A DNA stretch of 5,355 nt from positions 1 through 5,355 of the forward strand of contig CAUEKL010000168.1 of the NCBI GenBank assembly GCA_959018215.1, in the 5' to 3' direction. A model generated the notes under the pieces. The model did not search any database and was not told the DNA's origin. It was given only the letters and a program-made list of their open reading frames with translations. Shown one piece after another: positions 1-5,355 of the stretch. Positions within the stretch are counted from its first letter, which is position 1; every line of letters begins with the position of its first letter. The stretch comes from an uncultured Gemmiger sp. GTDB taxonomy: Bacteria; Bacillota; Clostridia; Oscillospirales; Ruminococcaceae. Both the position numbers and the translations under genes were made by a program.

Positions 1-1255
1 TGGAAGCAGCCCACAGAACGATCATGGCCAGAGTCTGGTTGGTCCAGCTGAAGTAACGCCAGATGATGGTGTAATCAATGTAGCCCAGCGCATTGCCGAT
101 GCCCAGGATAGCGCCCACGCCCAGCACGGGGATGCAGAGCTTCAGACGGTTGGCGTAGGAGCCCTGGTCGATCTTGAACCAGTCGGCCAGCGTCAGACGA
201 GCGGAACGGAAAGCGGTATCGCCGGAGGTGATGGGGCAGACAACCACGCCGATCATGGCCAGCGCAGTGCCCACACCGCCCATGGTGCGGGAGCAGACAT
301 CGTAGATGGCAGCGGACTGGCCTTCTGCCAGAGCAGCCGCCAGGCCGGTGTTCAGACCGCCGGTGACTTCATACAGAGCGCAGCCGGCAGCAGCCCAGAT
401 CAGGGCGATGATGCCCTCGGCGACCATAGCGCCGTAGAATACGAAGTGGCCCTGTTTCTCGCTCTTCATGCAGCGGGCCATCAGAGGAGACTGGGTGGAG
501 TGGAAGCCGGAGATGGCGCCGCAGGCCACCGTGATGAACATGAAGCTCCAGATCGGAGTTCCGGAGGGGTGCATATTGTACAGGTGGCTCCAGATTTCGG
601 GAATGGTGAAATCGGGGTTGGTGTAGATGCCGATGATAACACCGATAGCCATGATGATCAGGCAGATACCGAACAGCGGATAGATCTTGCCGATGATCTT
701 ATCAATGGAGATGAAGGTTGCGATGAAGTAGTAGATGAGGATGAGCACCAGCCAGAACAGGGTGGTGGCCAGGAAGCCGGTGGCACCGAAGTTCTTGCAC
801 AGGGTGACGATCAGACCGGCGGGGCCTACCGCAAAGACGGTGCCGACCATGATCAGCAGCACCACCGAGAACACACGCATGACGTTCTGCATGGCATGAC
901 CCAGATACTTGCCGGTGACCTCGGCGATGGAACCGCCCTCGTTGCGTTCACTGACCATGCCGGAGAAGTAGTCGTGAACGCCGCCCGCAAAGATGGTGCC
1001 GAAGGTAATCCACAGGAACACGATGGGTCCCCACAGAGCGCCCTGCATGGCGCCGAAAATCGGTCCCAGACCAGCGATGTTCAGCAGCTGGACCAGGAAC
1101 AGCTTCCACTGGGGCATCACAACATAGTCAACGCCGTCGTTGATGCGCACAGCAGGAGTTTCGCGGTCGTCCGGGCCAAAGGTATTATCAACCACTTTGC
1201 CGTAAGTAAAGTAGCCGATAATCAGAATGGCCAGGCAGATGACAAAACTTACCAT
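1..1255 (-). CDS. cstA: Carbon starvation protein CstA family transporter (C-terminus cut by window edge)
   Basis: This is a multi-pass inner-membrane protein of the CstA/BtsT family. Characterised E. coli members import pyruvate, and CstA is also linked to peptide use during carbon starvation. The reading frame is open for 418 codons without a stop and runs off the left edge. Family hallmarks visible in order are NIAGLGPIFG (residues 59-68), a GGVHDYFSGM segment (91-100) followed by EGGSIAEVTGKYLG (106-119), SGFHSTQSPLMA (249-260), a CPITSGDTAFRSARLTLAD stretch (340-358), and WRYFSWTNQTLA near the edge (399-410). I estimate ten or eleven hydrophobic segments in the visible part. The start ATG at 1253-1255 is set by AGGAGG seven bases upstream. 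The sequence resembles the shorter Gram-positive form rather than the ~700-residue E. coli proteins, but the true length cannot be seen. It has its own promoter and lies downstream of a terminator, so it is a separate unit from the ABC operon. The family call is firm; the substrate (pyruvate, or perhaps peptides) is inferred. Confidence 0.95.
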   Translation of the reverse strand, partial: MVSFVICLAILIIGYFTYGKVVDNTFGPDDRETPAVRINDGVDYVVMPQWKLFLVQLLNIAGLGPIFGAMQGALWGPIVFLWITFGTIFAGGVHDYFSGMVSERNEGGSIAEVTGKYLGHAMQNVMRVFSVVLLIMVGTVFAVGPAGLIVTLCKNFGATGFLATTLFWLVLILIYYFIATFISIDKIIGKIYPLFGICLIIMAIGVIIGIYTNPDFTIPEIWSHLYNMHPSGTPIWSFMFITVACGAISGFHSTQSPLMARCMKSEKQGHFVFYGAMVAEGIIALIWAAAGCALYEVTGGLNTGLAAALAEGQSAAIYDVCSRTMGGVGTALAMIGVVVCPITSGDTAFRSARLTLADWFKIDQGSYANRLKLCIPVLGVGAILGIGNALGYIDYTIIWRYFSWTNQTLAMIVLWAAS

Positions 1256-1353
1256 AAAGATTCCTCCTATTATCATTTCAGCACCGTTTCACGCGGCACT
1301 GTTGCAACAAATGTAAAACAGGGTTTCTCCTATGGATTCACCTGAAATCCCCG
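1256..1353 (-). other. Untranslated leader of cstA
   Basis: This is the predicted 5' leader, about 98 nt long and free of an evident upstream ORF. It holds a 5-bp stem near its 5' end (GGATT/AATCC, 1334-1338 with 1346-1350), a 10-bp perfect palindrome TGTTGCAACA (1300-1309), and an 8-bp stem with two G-U pairs (1279-1286 with 1294-1301) just before the ribosome binding site. I do not recognise a known riboswitch or T-box. The extent depends on the predicted promoter. Confidence 0.5.
1263..1268 (-). promoter_or_regulatory. Ribosome binding site of cstA
   Basis: AGGAGG on the minus strand lies seven bases before the ATG at 1253-1255. It is a near-perfect Shine-Dalgarno sequence and fixes the cstA start. 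Confidence 0.9.
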
Positions 1354-1359
1354 TCTGTT

Positions 1360-1387
1360 ATTATAGCACTCTGTAACAACAATTCAA
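1360..1387 (-). promoter_or_regulatory. Sigma-A-type promoter of cstA with extended -10
   Basis: On the minus strand, TTGAAT (1387-1382) is followed after 16 bases by a perfect TATAAT (1365-1360). A TG one base before the -10 (1368-1367) makes it an extended -10. Runs of A just upstream (about 1391-1405 on the minus strand) could act as an UP element. Transcription should start near 1353, giving a leader of about 98 nt. This rests on consensus matching only. Confidence 0.75.
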
Positions 1388-1432
1388 TATTTTTTTCATT
1401 TTTTTGTCCCATTTTGCCAGTTTTTTCGGAAT

Positions 1433-1464
1433 ATGTCCGCACATCGTCCTTTTGCCGCGGACAT
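1433..1464. repeat. 8-bp inverted repeat upstream of the cstA promoter
   Basis: ATGTCCGC (1433-1440) and GCGGACAT (1457-1464) are perfect inverted copies separated by 16 bases. The nearer arm is about 46 bp upstream of the predicted cstA -35. This position suits an activator operator, but it could also be a chance hairpin. No T-run follows in either direction that would make it a convincing terminator. Confidence 0.5.
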
Positions 1465-1504
1465 TGCCGGGACTGCTTATGCCGGAGAGAGCTTCCTTAA
1501 AAAG

Positions 1505-1532
1505 AAAACCTCACGTCTGCACGTGAGGTTTT
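1505..1532 (-). terminator. Intrinsic terminator ending the ABC/YgbA/DUF454 operon
   Basis: A perfect 12-bp stem, AAAACCTCACGT (1505-1516) with ACGTGAGGTTTT (1521-1532), closes a CTGC loop. On the minus strand the stem runs into TTTTCTTTTT (about 1508-1499), the classic intrinsic terminator shape, about 118 nt past the stop codon of the last operon gene. On the plus strand the stem ends in TTTTT (1529-1533), so it could work in both directions, although no plus-strand gene is seen here. Confidence 0.9.
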
Positions 1533-1649
1533 TCCGTTTCAGGCAACTTTTTATAATGGCTCGCATTTTTGGGGGGGCGGGTCTCCTTCCGCATTTTTTT
1601 GGCATTCTGCCACACCGAGGGATGCTTCCACGGCCCCTGGCAGGGTGTC

Positions 1650-2045
1650 TTATTTCCGCCCTTCCTCCTCGGCTGCGGGGATGGTCTTGACCCCGAAAAG
1701 GAAATACAGGATGTGGAACACCCACACGGCTCCCAGCACGATGCGGCCCAGCACCACGGCGTGCATCATCAGGAATCCCACACTCATAAGCAGGGTGACC
1801 ACCACCATGATGCGCACCTTGGTTCTGAGGGTCATGCCCCGCCCGGCCACATAGCTTTCCAGATTGTTTTTATACAGCCGGGTGGAGCGGAACCAGCGGT
1901 CCAGCTGTTCCGAACTTTTGCCGAAGCAGAACGCCGCCAGCAGCAAAAACGGAAAGGCCGGCAGCAGGGGCAGCACCGCCCCCAGCGCCCCCAGGCCCAG
2001 GCCCACAAAGCCGCCTGCCAGGTACAGGATTTTTTTCAGATTCAT
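1650..2045 (-). CDS. DUF454/YbaN-like small inner-membrane protein
   Basis: This 131-residue membrane protein belongs to the DUF454 (YbaN) family, whose biochemical role is not established. The family core is visible: a glycine-rich first helix (residues 6-24), then LPLLPAFPFLLLAAFCF (25-41), then the conserved KSSEQLDRWFRSTRLY segment (43-58) and an R-G-M-T-L-R-TK stretch (69-76). Two further hydrophobic helices follow at about 78-96 and 99-118, and the tail is charged (EEEGRK). The usual family motif around residues 30-32 is PTTPF-like; here it reads PAFPF. The start ATG at 2043-2045 overlaps the YgbA stop by 4 nt (ATGA) and has AGGAGA seven bases upstream. The frame stays open further upstream, but that extension is read out of the YgbA gene and is not used. 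Length fits the family. It is the last gene of the operon and ends in TAA. Confidence 0.9.
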   Translation of the reverse strand: MNLKKILYLAGGFVGLGLGALGAVLPLLPAFPFLLLAAFCFGKSSEQLDRWFRSTRLYKNNLESYVAGRGMTLRTKVRIMVVVTLLMSVGFLMMHAVVLGRIVLGAVWVFHILYFLFGVKTIPAAEEEGRK

Positions 2046-2380
2046 CTTGACGTCTCCTTTTGCAGGTTTTGGCGCAGGGTCTCCACCATATGGAAGAGCG
2101 CCAGCACCGGGTGGACCAGCAGCATCCGCGGGCCGGAAAACCGCATGACCTGCCGGATTTTTTCCCGCATCTCGGGTTTGTAGCAGTGCACGGGGCACCG
2201 GGAGCAGAAGGTCTTGTGCTCCATAAAGGGACAGTGCTCGCTGCGGGACCGGGCGTAGGTCAGCAGGGAGGCGCAGTCGGGGCAAAGCCCCTCTTTGGTA
2301 TGGTGTTTTTTGCGGCAGTAGAGTTCGATCATGCAGGCCACCACCCGCTGTTCCCGCTCCCGCTTTTGCTGCGTGGTCAT
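2042..2380 (-). CDS. ygbA: YgbA family protein (nitrous oxide-stimulated promoter family)
   Basis: This 112-residue cytoplasmic protein matches the YgbA_NO family. In enterobacteria ygbA is induced by nitric oxide through NsrR and has been linked to growth under nitrosative stress, but its chemistry is unknown. It has eight cysteines at 16, 22, 33, 36, 50, 59, 62 and 66, including CPDC (33-36) and a C-x2-C-x3-C group (59-66). The C-terminal half carries the family signature HCYKPEMREKIRQVMRFSGP (65-84), then RMLLVHP (85-91). The cysteine pattern suggests a bound metal or Fe-S cluster; that is inference. The ATG at 2378-2380 is chosen because GGAGG lies eight bases upstream. A GTG three codons earlier (2387-2389) would overlap that Shine-Dalgarno sequence. 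The start shares one base with the stop of the ABC gene before it (TGATG), and the stop overlaps the next gene by 4 nt, so translation is probably coupled on both sides. Confidence 0.9.
   Translation of the reverse strand: MTTQQKREREQRVVACMIELYCRKKHHTKEGLCPDCASLLTYARSRSEHCPFMEHKTFCSRCPVHCYKPEMREKIRQVMRFSGPRMLLVHPVLALFHMVETLRQNLQKETSR
2053..2058 (-). promoter_or_regulatory. Ribosome binding site of the DUF454 gene
   Basis: AGGAGA on the minus strand lies seven bases before the ATG at 2043-2045, inside the end of ygbA. It supports this start over the longer upstream-open frame. Confidence 0.8.
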
Positions 2381-4038
2381 CAGCTGCACCTCCCGGCATC
2401 CACCTGCAGCACCCGGTCGGCAATGCGCATGGTGGACTGTCGGTGGGAAACCAGCACCACCGTGCGGCCCGCCCGTTCCCGCTGCAAGGAGCGCAGGATG
2501 ACCGCCTCGTTCAGGCTGTCCAGGTTACTGGTGGGCTCATCCAGCAGCATCAGGGGAGCATTGTGCAGAAAGGCCCGGGCCAGCCCCAGGCGCTGGCGTT
2601 CCCCGCCGGAAAGGGTGTCTCCCAGTTCCCCCACCGGGGTGTCGTATCCCTTTGGAAGGGAGAGGATGAATTCATGGACCGAGGCTTTGCGGCAGGCTTC
2701 CTCGATCTCGGCATCGGTGGCGTCCAGCCTGGCAATGCGCAGGTTGTTGCGGATGGTGTCCTGGAAGAGATGGGTCTGCTGGGTGACGTAGCTTTCCATC
2801 CGGCGCAGGTCGGCAGTGTTGATCTGTCCCACCGGCTTGCCGGACAGGCGGATCTCGCCGCTGTCCGCCTCCCAGAATCGCATGAAGAGCTTGAGCAGGG
2901 TGGACTTGCCGCTGCCGCTGCGGCCCACAATGCCCAGAATCTGGTTTTGGGGCACCTGCACCGACAGTTCCTGCAGGATGGGCTGGTCTTCGTAGGCAAA
3001 GCTGACCTTTTGGGCGTCGGCACCGGCAAACTCGGTGACGGGCTGCCCGGACACCTCCTGCACCTGGGGCGTTTCCTGCAGGATGTCCAGCACCCGGTTG
3101 CCCGCGGCGAAGGTATTCTGCAAGGTGCCGCCCAGTCCCGCCAGGGCCACCACCGGGCCGAAGGAGCTCATAAGGGCCACGGTGGGCACCAGAACACCGT
3201 CAAAGGCGATGCGGCCGTTCCGGAACAGGACCGCTGCCGTCAGCAGCATGGCAAGGTCGAAGAGCAAAAGCAGCGCGCCGGTCAGGGCCATGCCCCAGCC
3301 GGAGGTCCATTTCAGCCGGGATTCCTCCCGGGTGAGTGCTTCGGTGCGTTCGTCCAATTCCCGGCGGCGGCCGGCCCCCTGGGCATACTGGAGGGTTTCG
3401 GGCAGGCCGCGCAGGCTGTCCAGTACAAAGCTGCTCAGCGCCCCCGACTCGGCGCGAAAGCGCAGGCCGTGGGCGCCGCTGGCCCGGGAGACCAGCAGCG
3501 GAACCGCCACCCCCACGCAGAGGTAGGCTCCCAGGGCCAGCAGGCCCAGCAAGGGATGATAGCTGCCGATGAAGGCGGACAGAATCCCGCTGAACAGGGC
3601 TGCGATGAGTACCGGGGAGATGGTGTGGGCGTAAAAGACTTCCAGCAGTTCAATGTCGGAGGTGATCACGCTGATGAGATTGCCCTTGTCCCGCACTTCC
3701 AGCTTGGCGGGCGCCAGGGCGCGCAGGGCCCGGAACACCTTATCCCGCAGCAGGGCCAGCAGCTTGAAGGCGATAAAATGGTTGCATGCCTGTTCCCCGT
3801 ACCGCAAAGCCGCCCGCAGCACCGCCATGGCAGCGATACCGGCGAACAGCCCCGCCAGGCCCAGAGGGGCAGGCAGCCCCAGCACAGTGCACAGGGCGTA
3901 CACGCCGAACACGGTGAGGAAGGTGGCGCACAGATGCCCGGCCAGGCCCATGGACACCGCCAGGACCATATATCCCGCCAGGGGGCGGACCAGGCCGATC
4001 AGCTGCCGCATGACGGCAAAACCGCTTCGTTGTTTCAT
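2380..4038 (-). CDS. ABC exporter half-transporter, CydC-like (membrane domain fused to ATPase)
   Basis: This complete 552-residue subunit has an N-terminal exporter-type membrane domain fused to a C-terminal ATPase. Six hydrophobic segments lie at about 21-47, 57-78, 140-158, 163-185, 250-272 and 282-302. In the ATPase I see an aromatic A-loop residue (Y349), Walker A GRSGSGKS (372-379), Q-loop Q420 in VTQQTHLF, signature LSGGE (476-480), Walker B with D500 and catalytic E501 in LMLLDEPTSNLD, and H-loop H532. All catalytic elements look intact. It should pair with the neighbouring half-transporter as a heterodimer. Such CydDC-type pairs are variously tied to thiol or haem traffic in E. coli, and related Gram-positive proteins are often labelled amino-acid or porphyrin exporters, so the substrate here is unknown. 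The start ATG (4036-4038) has AAGGAGGA six bases upstream and overlaps the preceding stop by 4 nt. A 15-codon longer frame exists but lacks that support. Confidence 0.9.
   Translation of the reverse strand: MKQRSGFAVMRQLIGLVRPLAGYMVLAVSMGLAGHLCATFLTVFGVYALCTVLGLPAPLGLAGLFAGIAAMAVLRAALRYGEQACNHFIAFKLLALLRDKVFRALRALAPAKLEVRDKGNLISVITSDIELLEVFYAHTISPVLIAALFSGILSAFIGSYHPLLGLLALGAYLCVGVAVPLLVSRASGAHGLRFRAESGALSSFVLDSLRGLPETLQYAQGAGRRRELDERTEALTREESRLKWTSGWGMALTGALLLLFDLAMLLTAAVLFRNGRIAFDGVLVPTVALMSSFGPVVALAGLGGTLQNTFAAGNRVLDILQETPQVQEVSGQPVTEFAGADAQKVSFAYEDQPILQELSVQVPQNQILGIVGRSGSGKSTLLKLFMRFWEADSGEIRLSGKPVGQINTADLRRMESYVTQQTHLFQDTIRNNLRIARLDATDAEIEEACRKASVHEFILSLPKGYDTPVGELGDTLSGGERQRLGLARAFLHNAPLMLLDEPTSNLDSLNEAVILRSLQRERAGRTVVLVSHRQSTMRIADRVLQVDAGRCS
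2389..2394 (-). promoter_or_regulatory. Ribosome binding site of ygbA
   Basis: GGGAGG on the minus strand, within the last codons of the upstream ABC gene, lies eight bases before the ATG at 2378-2380. It overlaps the alternative GTG at 2387-2389 and so argues against that start. Confidence 0.8.
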
Positions 4039-5355
4039 TGAGGGTCCTCCTTCAGAGATTCCAGGGCCTGCTGGGCGTTCCACAGCCGGGCGTACTCGCC
4101 CTTTTGGGCCAGCAGTTCCCGGTGCAGCCCGGCCTCGGCCACCTTGCCGCCCTGCAGCACATAGATGCGGTCGGCGGCTTCCACGTTGGCCAGCCGGTGG
4201 GAGATGAGGATCACCGTCTTTGTGCCGGCCATGGCCCGGATGCGTTCCATGATATCGTTTTCACTCTCCACGTCGATGTTGGAGGTGGCTTCATCAAAGA
4301 GGTAGATGGGGCTGTCGTGCAGGATGGCCCGGGCCAGGGCCAGGCGCTGGCACTGGCCGCCGGACAGGTTGGCCCCCCGCTCGGCGACGGAGGTGTCCAG
4401 CCCCTGCTCCGACCGCAGGAAGTCTGCCAGGCGCACTTCTTCCAGCACCCGCCACAGGGCGTTGTCGTCAGCCTTGGGGTTGCCCATGCGCAGGTTGTCC
4501 CGGACGGTGCCCTTGAACAGATAACTCTGGTGCCCCACGTAGGTCACCTTGGACAGCAGGCTTGCCTCGGTAATGCGGTCCAGGGGGATGCCGCCGATGG
4601 TCACCCGACCGGACCAGCCCCGGTTGCGCCCGGTGAGCACCCCGGCCAGGGTGGATTTGCCGCAGCCGCTCTCCCCCACAACGGCCACAAAGCTGCCCTG
4701 CCCCGCCACCAGGTCCACTCCGTTGAGCACCGGACGGTCGGAGGTGTATCCGAAGGTCAGGCCCTCACACCGGACGGTCACGTCCCGGCCAATGGTCTGG
4801 GTGCCGGGGGCAGGTTCGGGGGCGTCCAGCAGGCGGAAGATCTTTTCCGAGGCCGCCATCCCGTTCATGGCAATGTGGAAGTAGCTGCCCAGCAGCCGCA
4901 TGGGCAGAAAGAAATCCGCCGCCAGCAGCATGAGGAAGAGGGCGCCTTCCAGCCCCACATTTCCCGCCCGGAAGGCCAGCGCTGCCAGCACGATGCCCGC
5001 TGCCGCGCCGCCGTAGGCCACCAGGTCCATGATGGTGATGGAGTTGAGCTGCATGGTCAACACCTTCATGGTGATGCGGCGGAACTTTTCCGATTCCCGG
5101 TTCATCTCCTCATTTTTGAACCCATCCGCCTGATAGATTTTCAAGGTGGTCAGGCCCTGGAGATTTTCCAGGAAGGTATCCCCCAGAGCGGTGTACTGGC
5201 CCCAGTATCTGCTCAGCAGCTTTTTGGCCCAGGTCTGCACCGCCGCAATAGCCACAGGTATCAGGGGCACACAGACCAGCAGCACCCCGGCGGCGGGCAG
5301 GTTCACCCGCCAGAGCACCGCAAACAGGGTCAGGGGCGCCAGCATGGCGTAAAAG
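4035..5355 (-). CDS. ABC exporter half-transporter, CydD-like (N-terminus beyond window edge)
   Basis: The frame is open to the right edge and reads F-Y-A before the first visible Met (codon 5343-5345), so that Met is internal. From it, 436 residues are visible. With a family size near 550-590, I estimate that roughly 120-150 residues, including the first membrane helices, are missing. Numbering from that Met, remaining hydrophobic segments are at about 3-12, 15-36, 104-126 and 134-152. The ATPase shows an A-loop tyrosine (Y200), Walker A GESGCGKS (224-231), Q-loop Q273, signature LSGGQ (327-331), Walker B D351 with catalytic E352 in IYLFDEATS, and H-loop H383. The sequence LTTLKIYQAD (65-74) matches the coupling region common in CydD-like proteins. 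Its stop overlaps the start of the partner half-transporter by 4 nt, which points to a heterodimer. No substrate can be read from the sequence. The operon promoter is outside the window. Confidence 0.9.
   Translation of the reverse strand, partial: FYAMLAPLTLFAVLWRVNLPAAGVLLVCVPLIPVAIAAVQTWAKKLLSRYWGQYTALGDTFLENLQGLTTLKIYQADGFKNEEMNRESEKFRRITMKVLTMQLNSITIMDLVAYGGAAAGIVLAALAFRAGNVGLEGALFLMLLAADFFLPMRLLGSYFHIAMNGMAASEKIFRLLDAPEPAPGTQTIGRDVTVRCEGLTFGYTSDRPVLNGVDLVAGQGSFVAVVGESGCGKSTLAGVLTGRNRGWSGRVTIGGIPLDRITEASLLSKVTYVGHQSYLFKGTVRDNLRMGNPKADDNALWRVLEEVRLADFLRSEQGLDTSVAERGANLSGGQCQRLALARAILHDSPIYLFDEATSNIDVESENDIMERIRAMAGTKTVILISHRLANVEAADRIYVLQGGKVAEAGLHRELLAQKGEYARLWNAQQALESLKEDPQ
4045..4052 (-). 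promoter_or_regulatory. Ribosome binding site of the CydC-like gene
   Basis: AAGGAGGA on the minus strand lies six bases before the ATG at 4036-4038. It decides this start over the ATG at 4083, 15 codons upstream. Confidence 0.9.

Larger units (their letters stand above)
1256..1649. other. Intergenic region between the ABC operon and cstA
   Basis: About 394 bases carry no credible gene. From high to low coordinates they hold the operon trailer (1533-1649), the hairpin terminator (1505-1532), an 8-bp inverted repeat (1433-1464), a T-rich stretch on the plus strand (about 1380-1425), and the cstA promoter and leader. The trailer includes a run of seven G (1571-1577) and a weak 6-bp inverted repeat, CTGCCA/TGGCAG (1607-1612 with 1638-1643). 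Its short open frames lack ribosome binding sites and any recognisable protein features. Confidence 0.8.

Noticed and set aside
1279..1293. A catabolite-control (cre-like) site in the cstA leader (TGAAACGGTGCTGA on the minus strand)
   Set aside because: It misses the conserved central CG position and the dyad symmetry of the cre consensus, so the similarity is too weak to call.
446..1345. A 299-codon plus-strand open frame antisense to cstA
   Set aside because: The D/H/Q/G-rich translation has no domain or membrane features, and the minus strand encodes a clear CstA. It is a shadow frame.
1552..1557. TATAAT on the plus strand in the trailer region, as a possible promoter
   Set aside because: No convincing -35 lies 16-18 bases upstream, and no credible plus-strand gene follows.
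1571..1577. A run of seven G as a possible phase-variation tract
   Set aside because: It lies in an untranslated trailer between a stop codon and a terminator, so slippage would change no protein and no promoter spacing that I can see.
1607..1643. CTGCCA/TGGCAG inverted repeat as the operon terminator
   Set aside because: The stem is only 6 bp around a 25-base loop and no T-run follows on the minus strand. The 12-bp hairpin at 1505-1532 is far better.
2046..2423. An N-terminal extension of the DUF454 gene frame by 126 codons
   Set aside because: The extension is an out-of-frame reading of ygbA and the end of the ABC gene and is R/P/A-rich. The good Shine-Dalgarno sequence and family match both begin at the ATG at 2045.
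2443..4041. A 532-codon open frame on the plus strand, antisense to the CydC-like ABC gene
   Set aside because: Its product is a low-complexity Q/G/H-rich sequence with no recognisable domain. It mirrors a well-supported ABC gene with all catalytic motifs and is explained by the high GC content and codon bias of the opposite strand.

Overview
The window is GC-rich, with purine-rich AGGAGG-type ribosome binding sites and all recognisable genes on the minus strand. Protein style and gene content (short-form CstA, paired CydDC-like half-transporters, YgbA, DUF454) suggest a Gram-positive anaerobe of the Clostridia. A gut Oscillospiraceae/Ruminococcaceae relative such as Faecalibacterium, Gemmiger or Subdoligranulum is my best guess; it is an inference from sequence style, not a database match.

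Reading along the minus strand, from high to low coordinates, the window opens inside an operon. The first gene is an ABC half-transporter (4035-5355) whose N-terminus lies beyond the right edge. It overlaps a second, complete ABC half-transporter (2380-4038), which overlaps a cysteine-rich YgbA-family protein (2042-2380), which overlaps a small DUF454/YbaN-like membrane protein (1650-2045). The three junctions are 4-, 1- and 4-nt stop/start overlaps, each with a good Shine-Dalgarno sequence. The four products are therefore almost certainly made together. The operon ends at a strong hairpin terminator (1505-1532) after a trailer of about 120 nt.

The roughly 250 bp beyond the terminator hold the control region of the next transcription unit. 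It contains an AT-rich stretch, a good sigma-A-type promoter with an extended -10 (1360-1387), and a leader of about 98 nt with a palindrome and a hairpin. It drives cstA (1-1255), a multi-pass carbon-starvation/pyruvate-transporter family protein whose C-terminus is cut by the left edge.

The two ABC proteins should form one heterodimeric exporter-fold transporter with six membrane helices per subunit and two apparently intact ATPase sites. YgbA belongs to a family linked to nitrosative stress in enterobacteria, and CydDC-type transporters are linked to thiol or haem traffic. The operon may therefore handle a redox-active small molecule (thiol, haem or porphyrin) under NO or oxidative stress. 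That joint function is inferred from gene context and is the most interesting open question in the window. No RNA genes, mobile elements or CRISPR arrays were seen.
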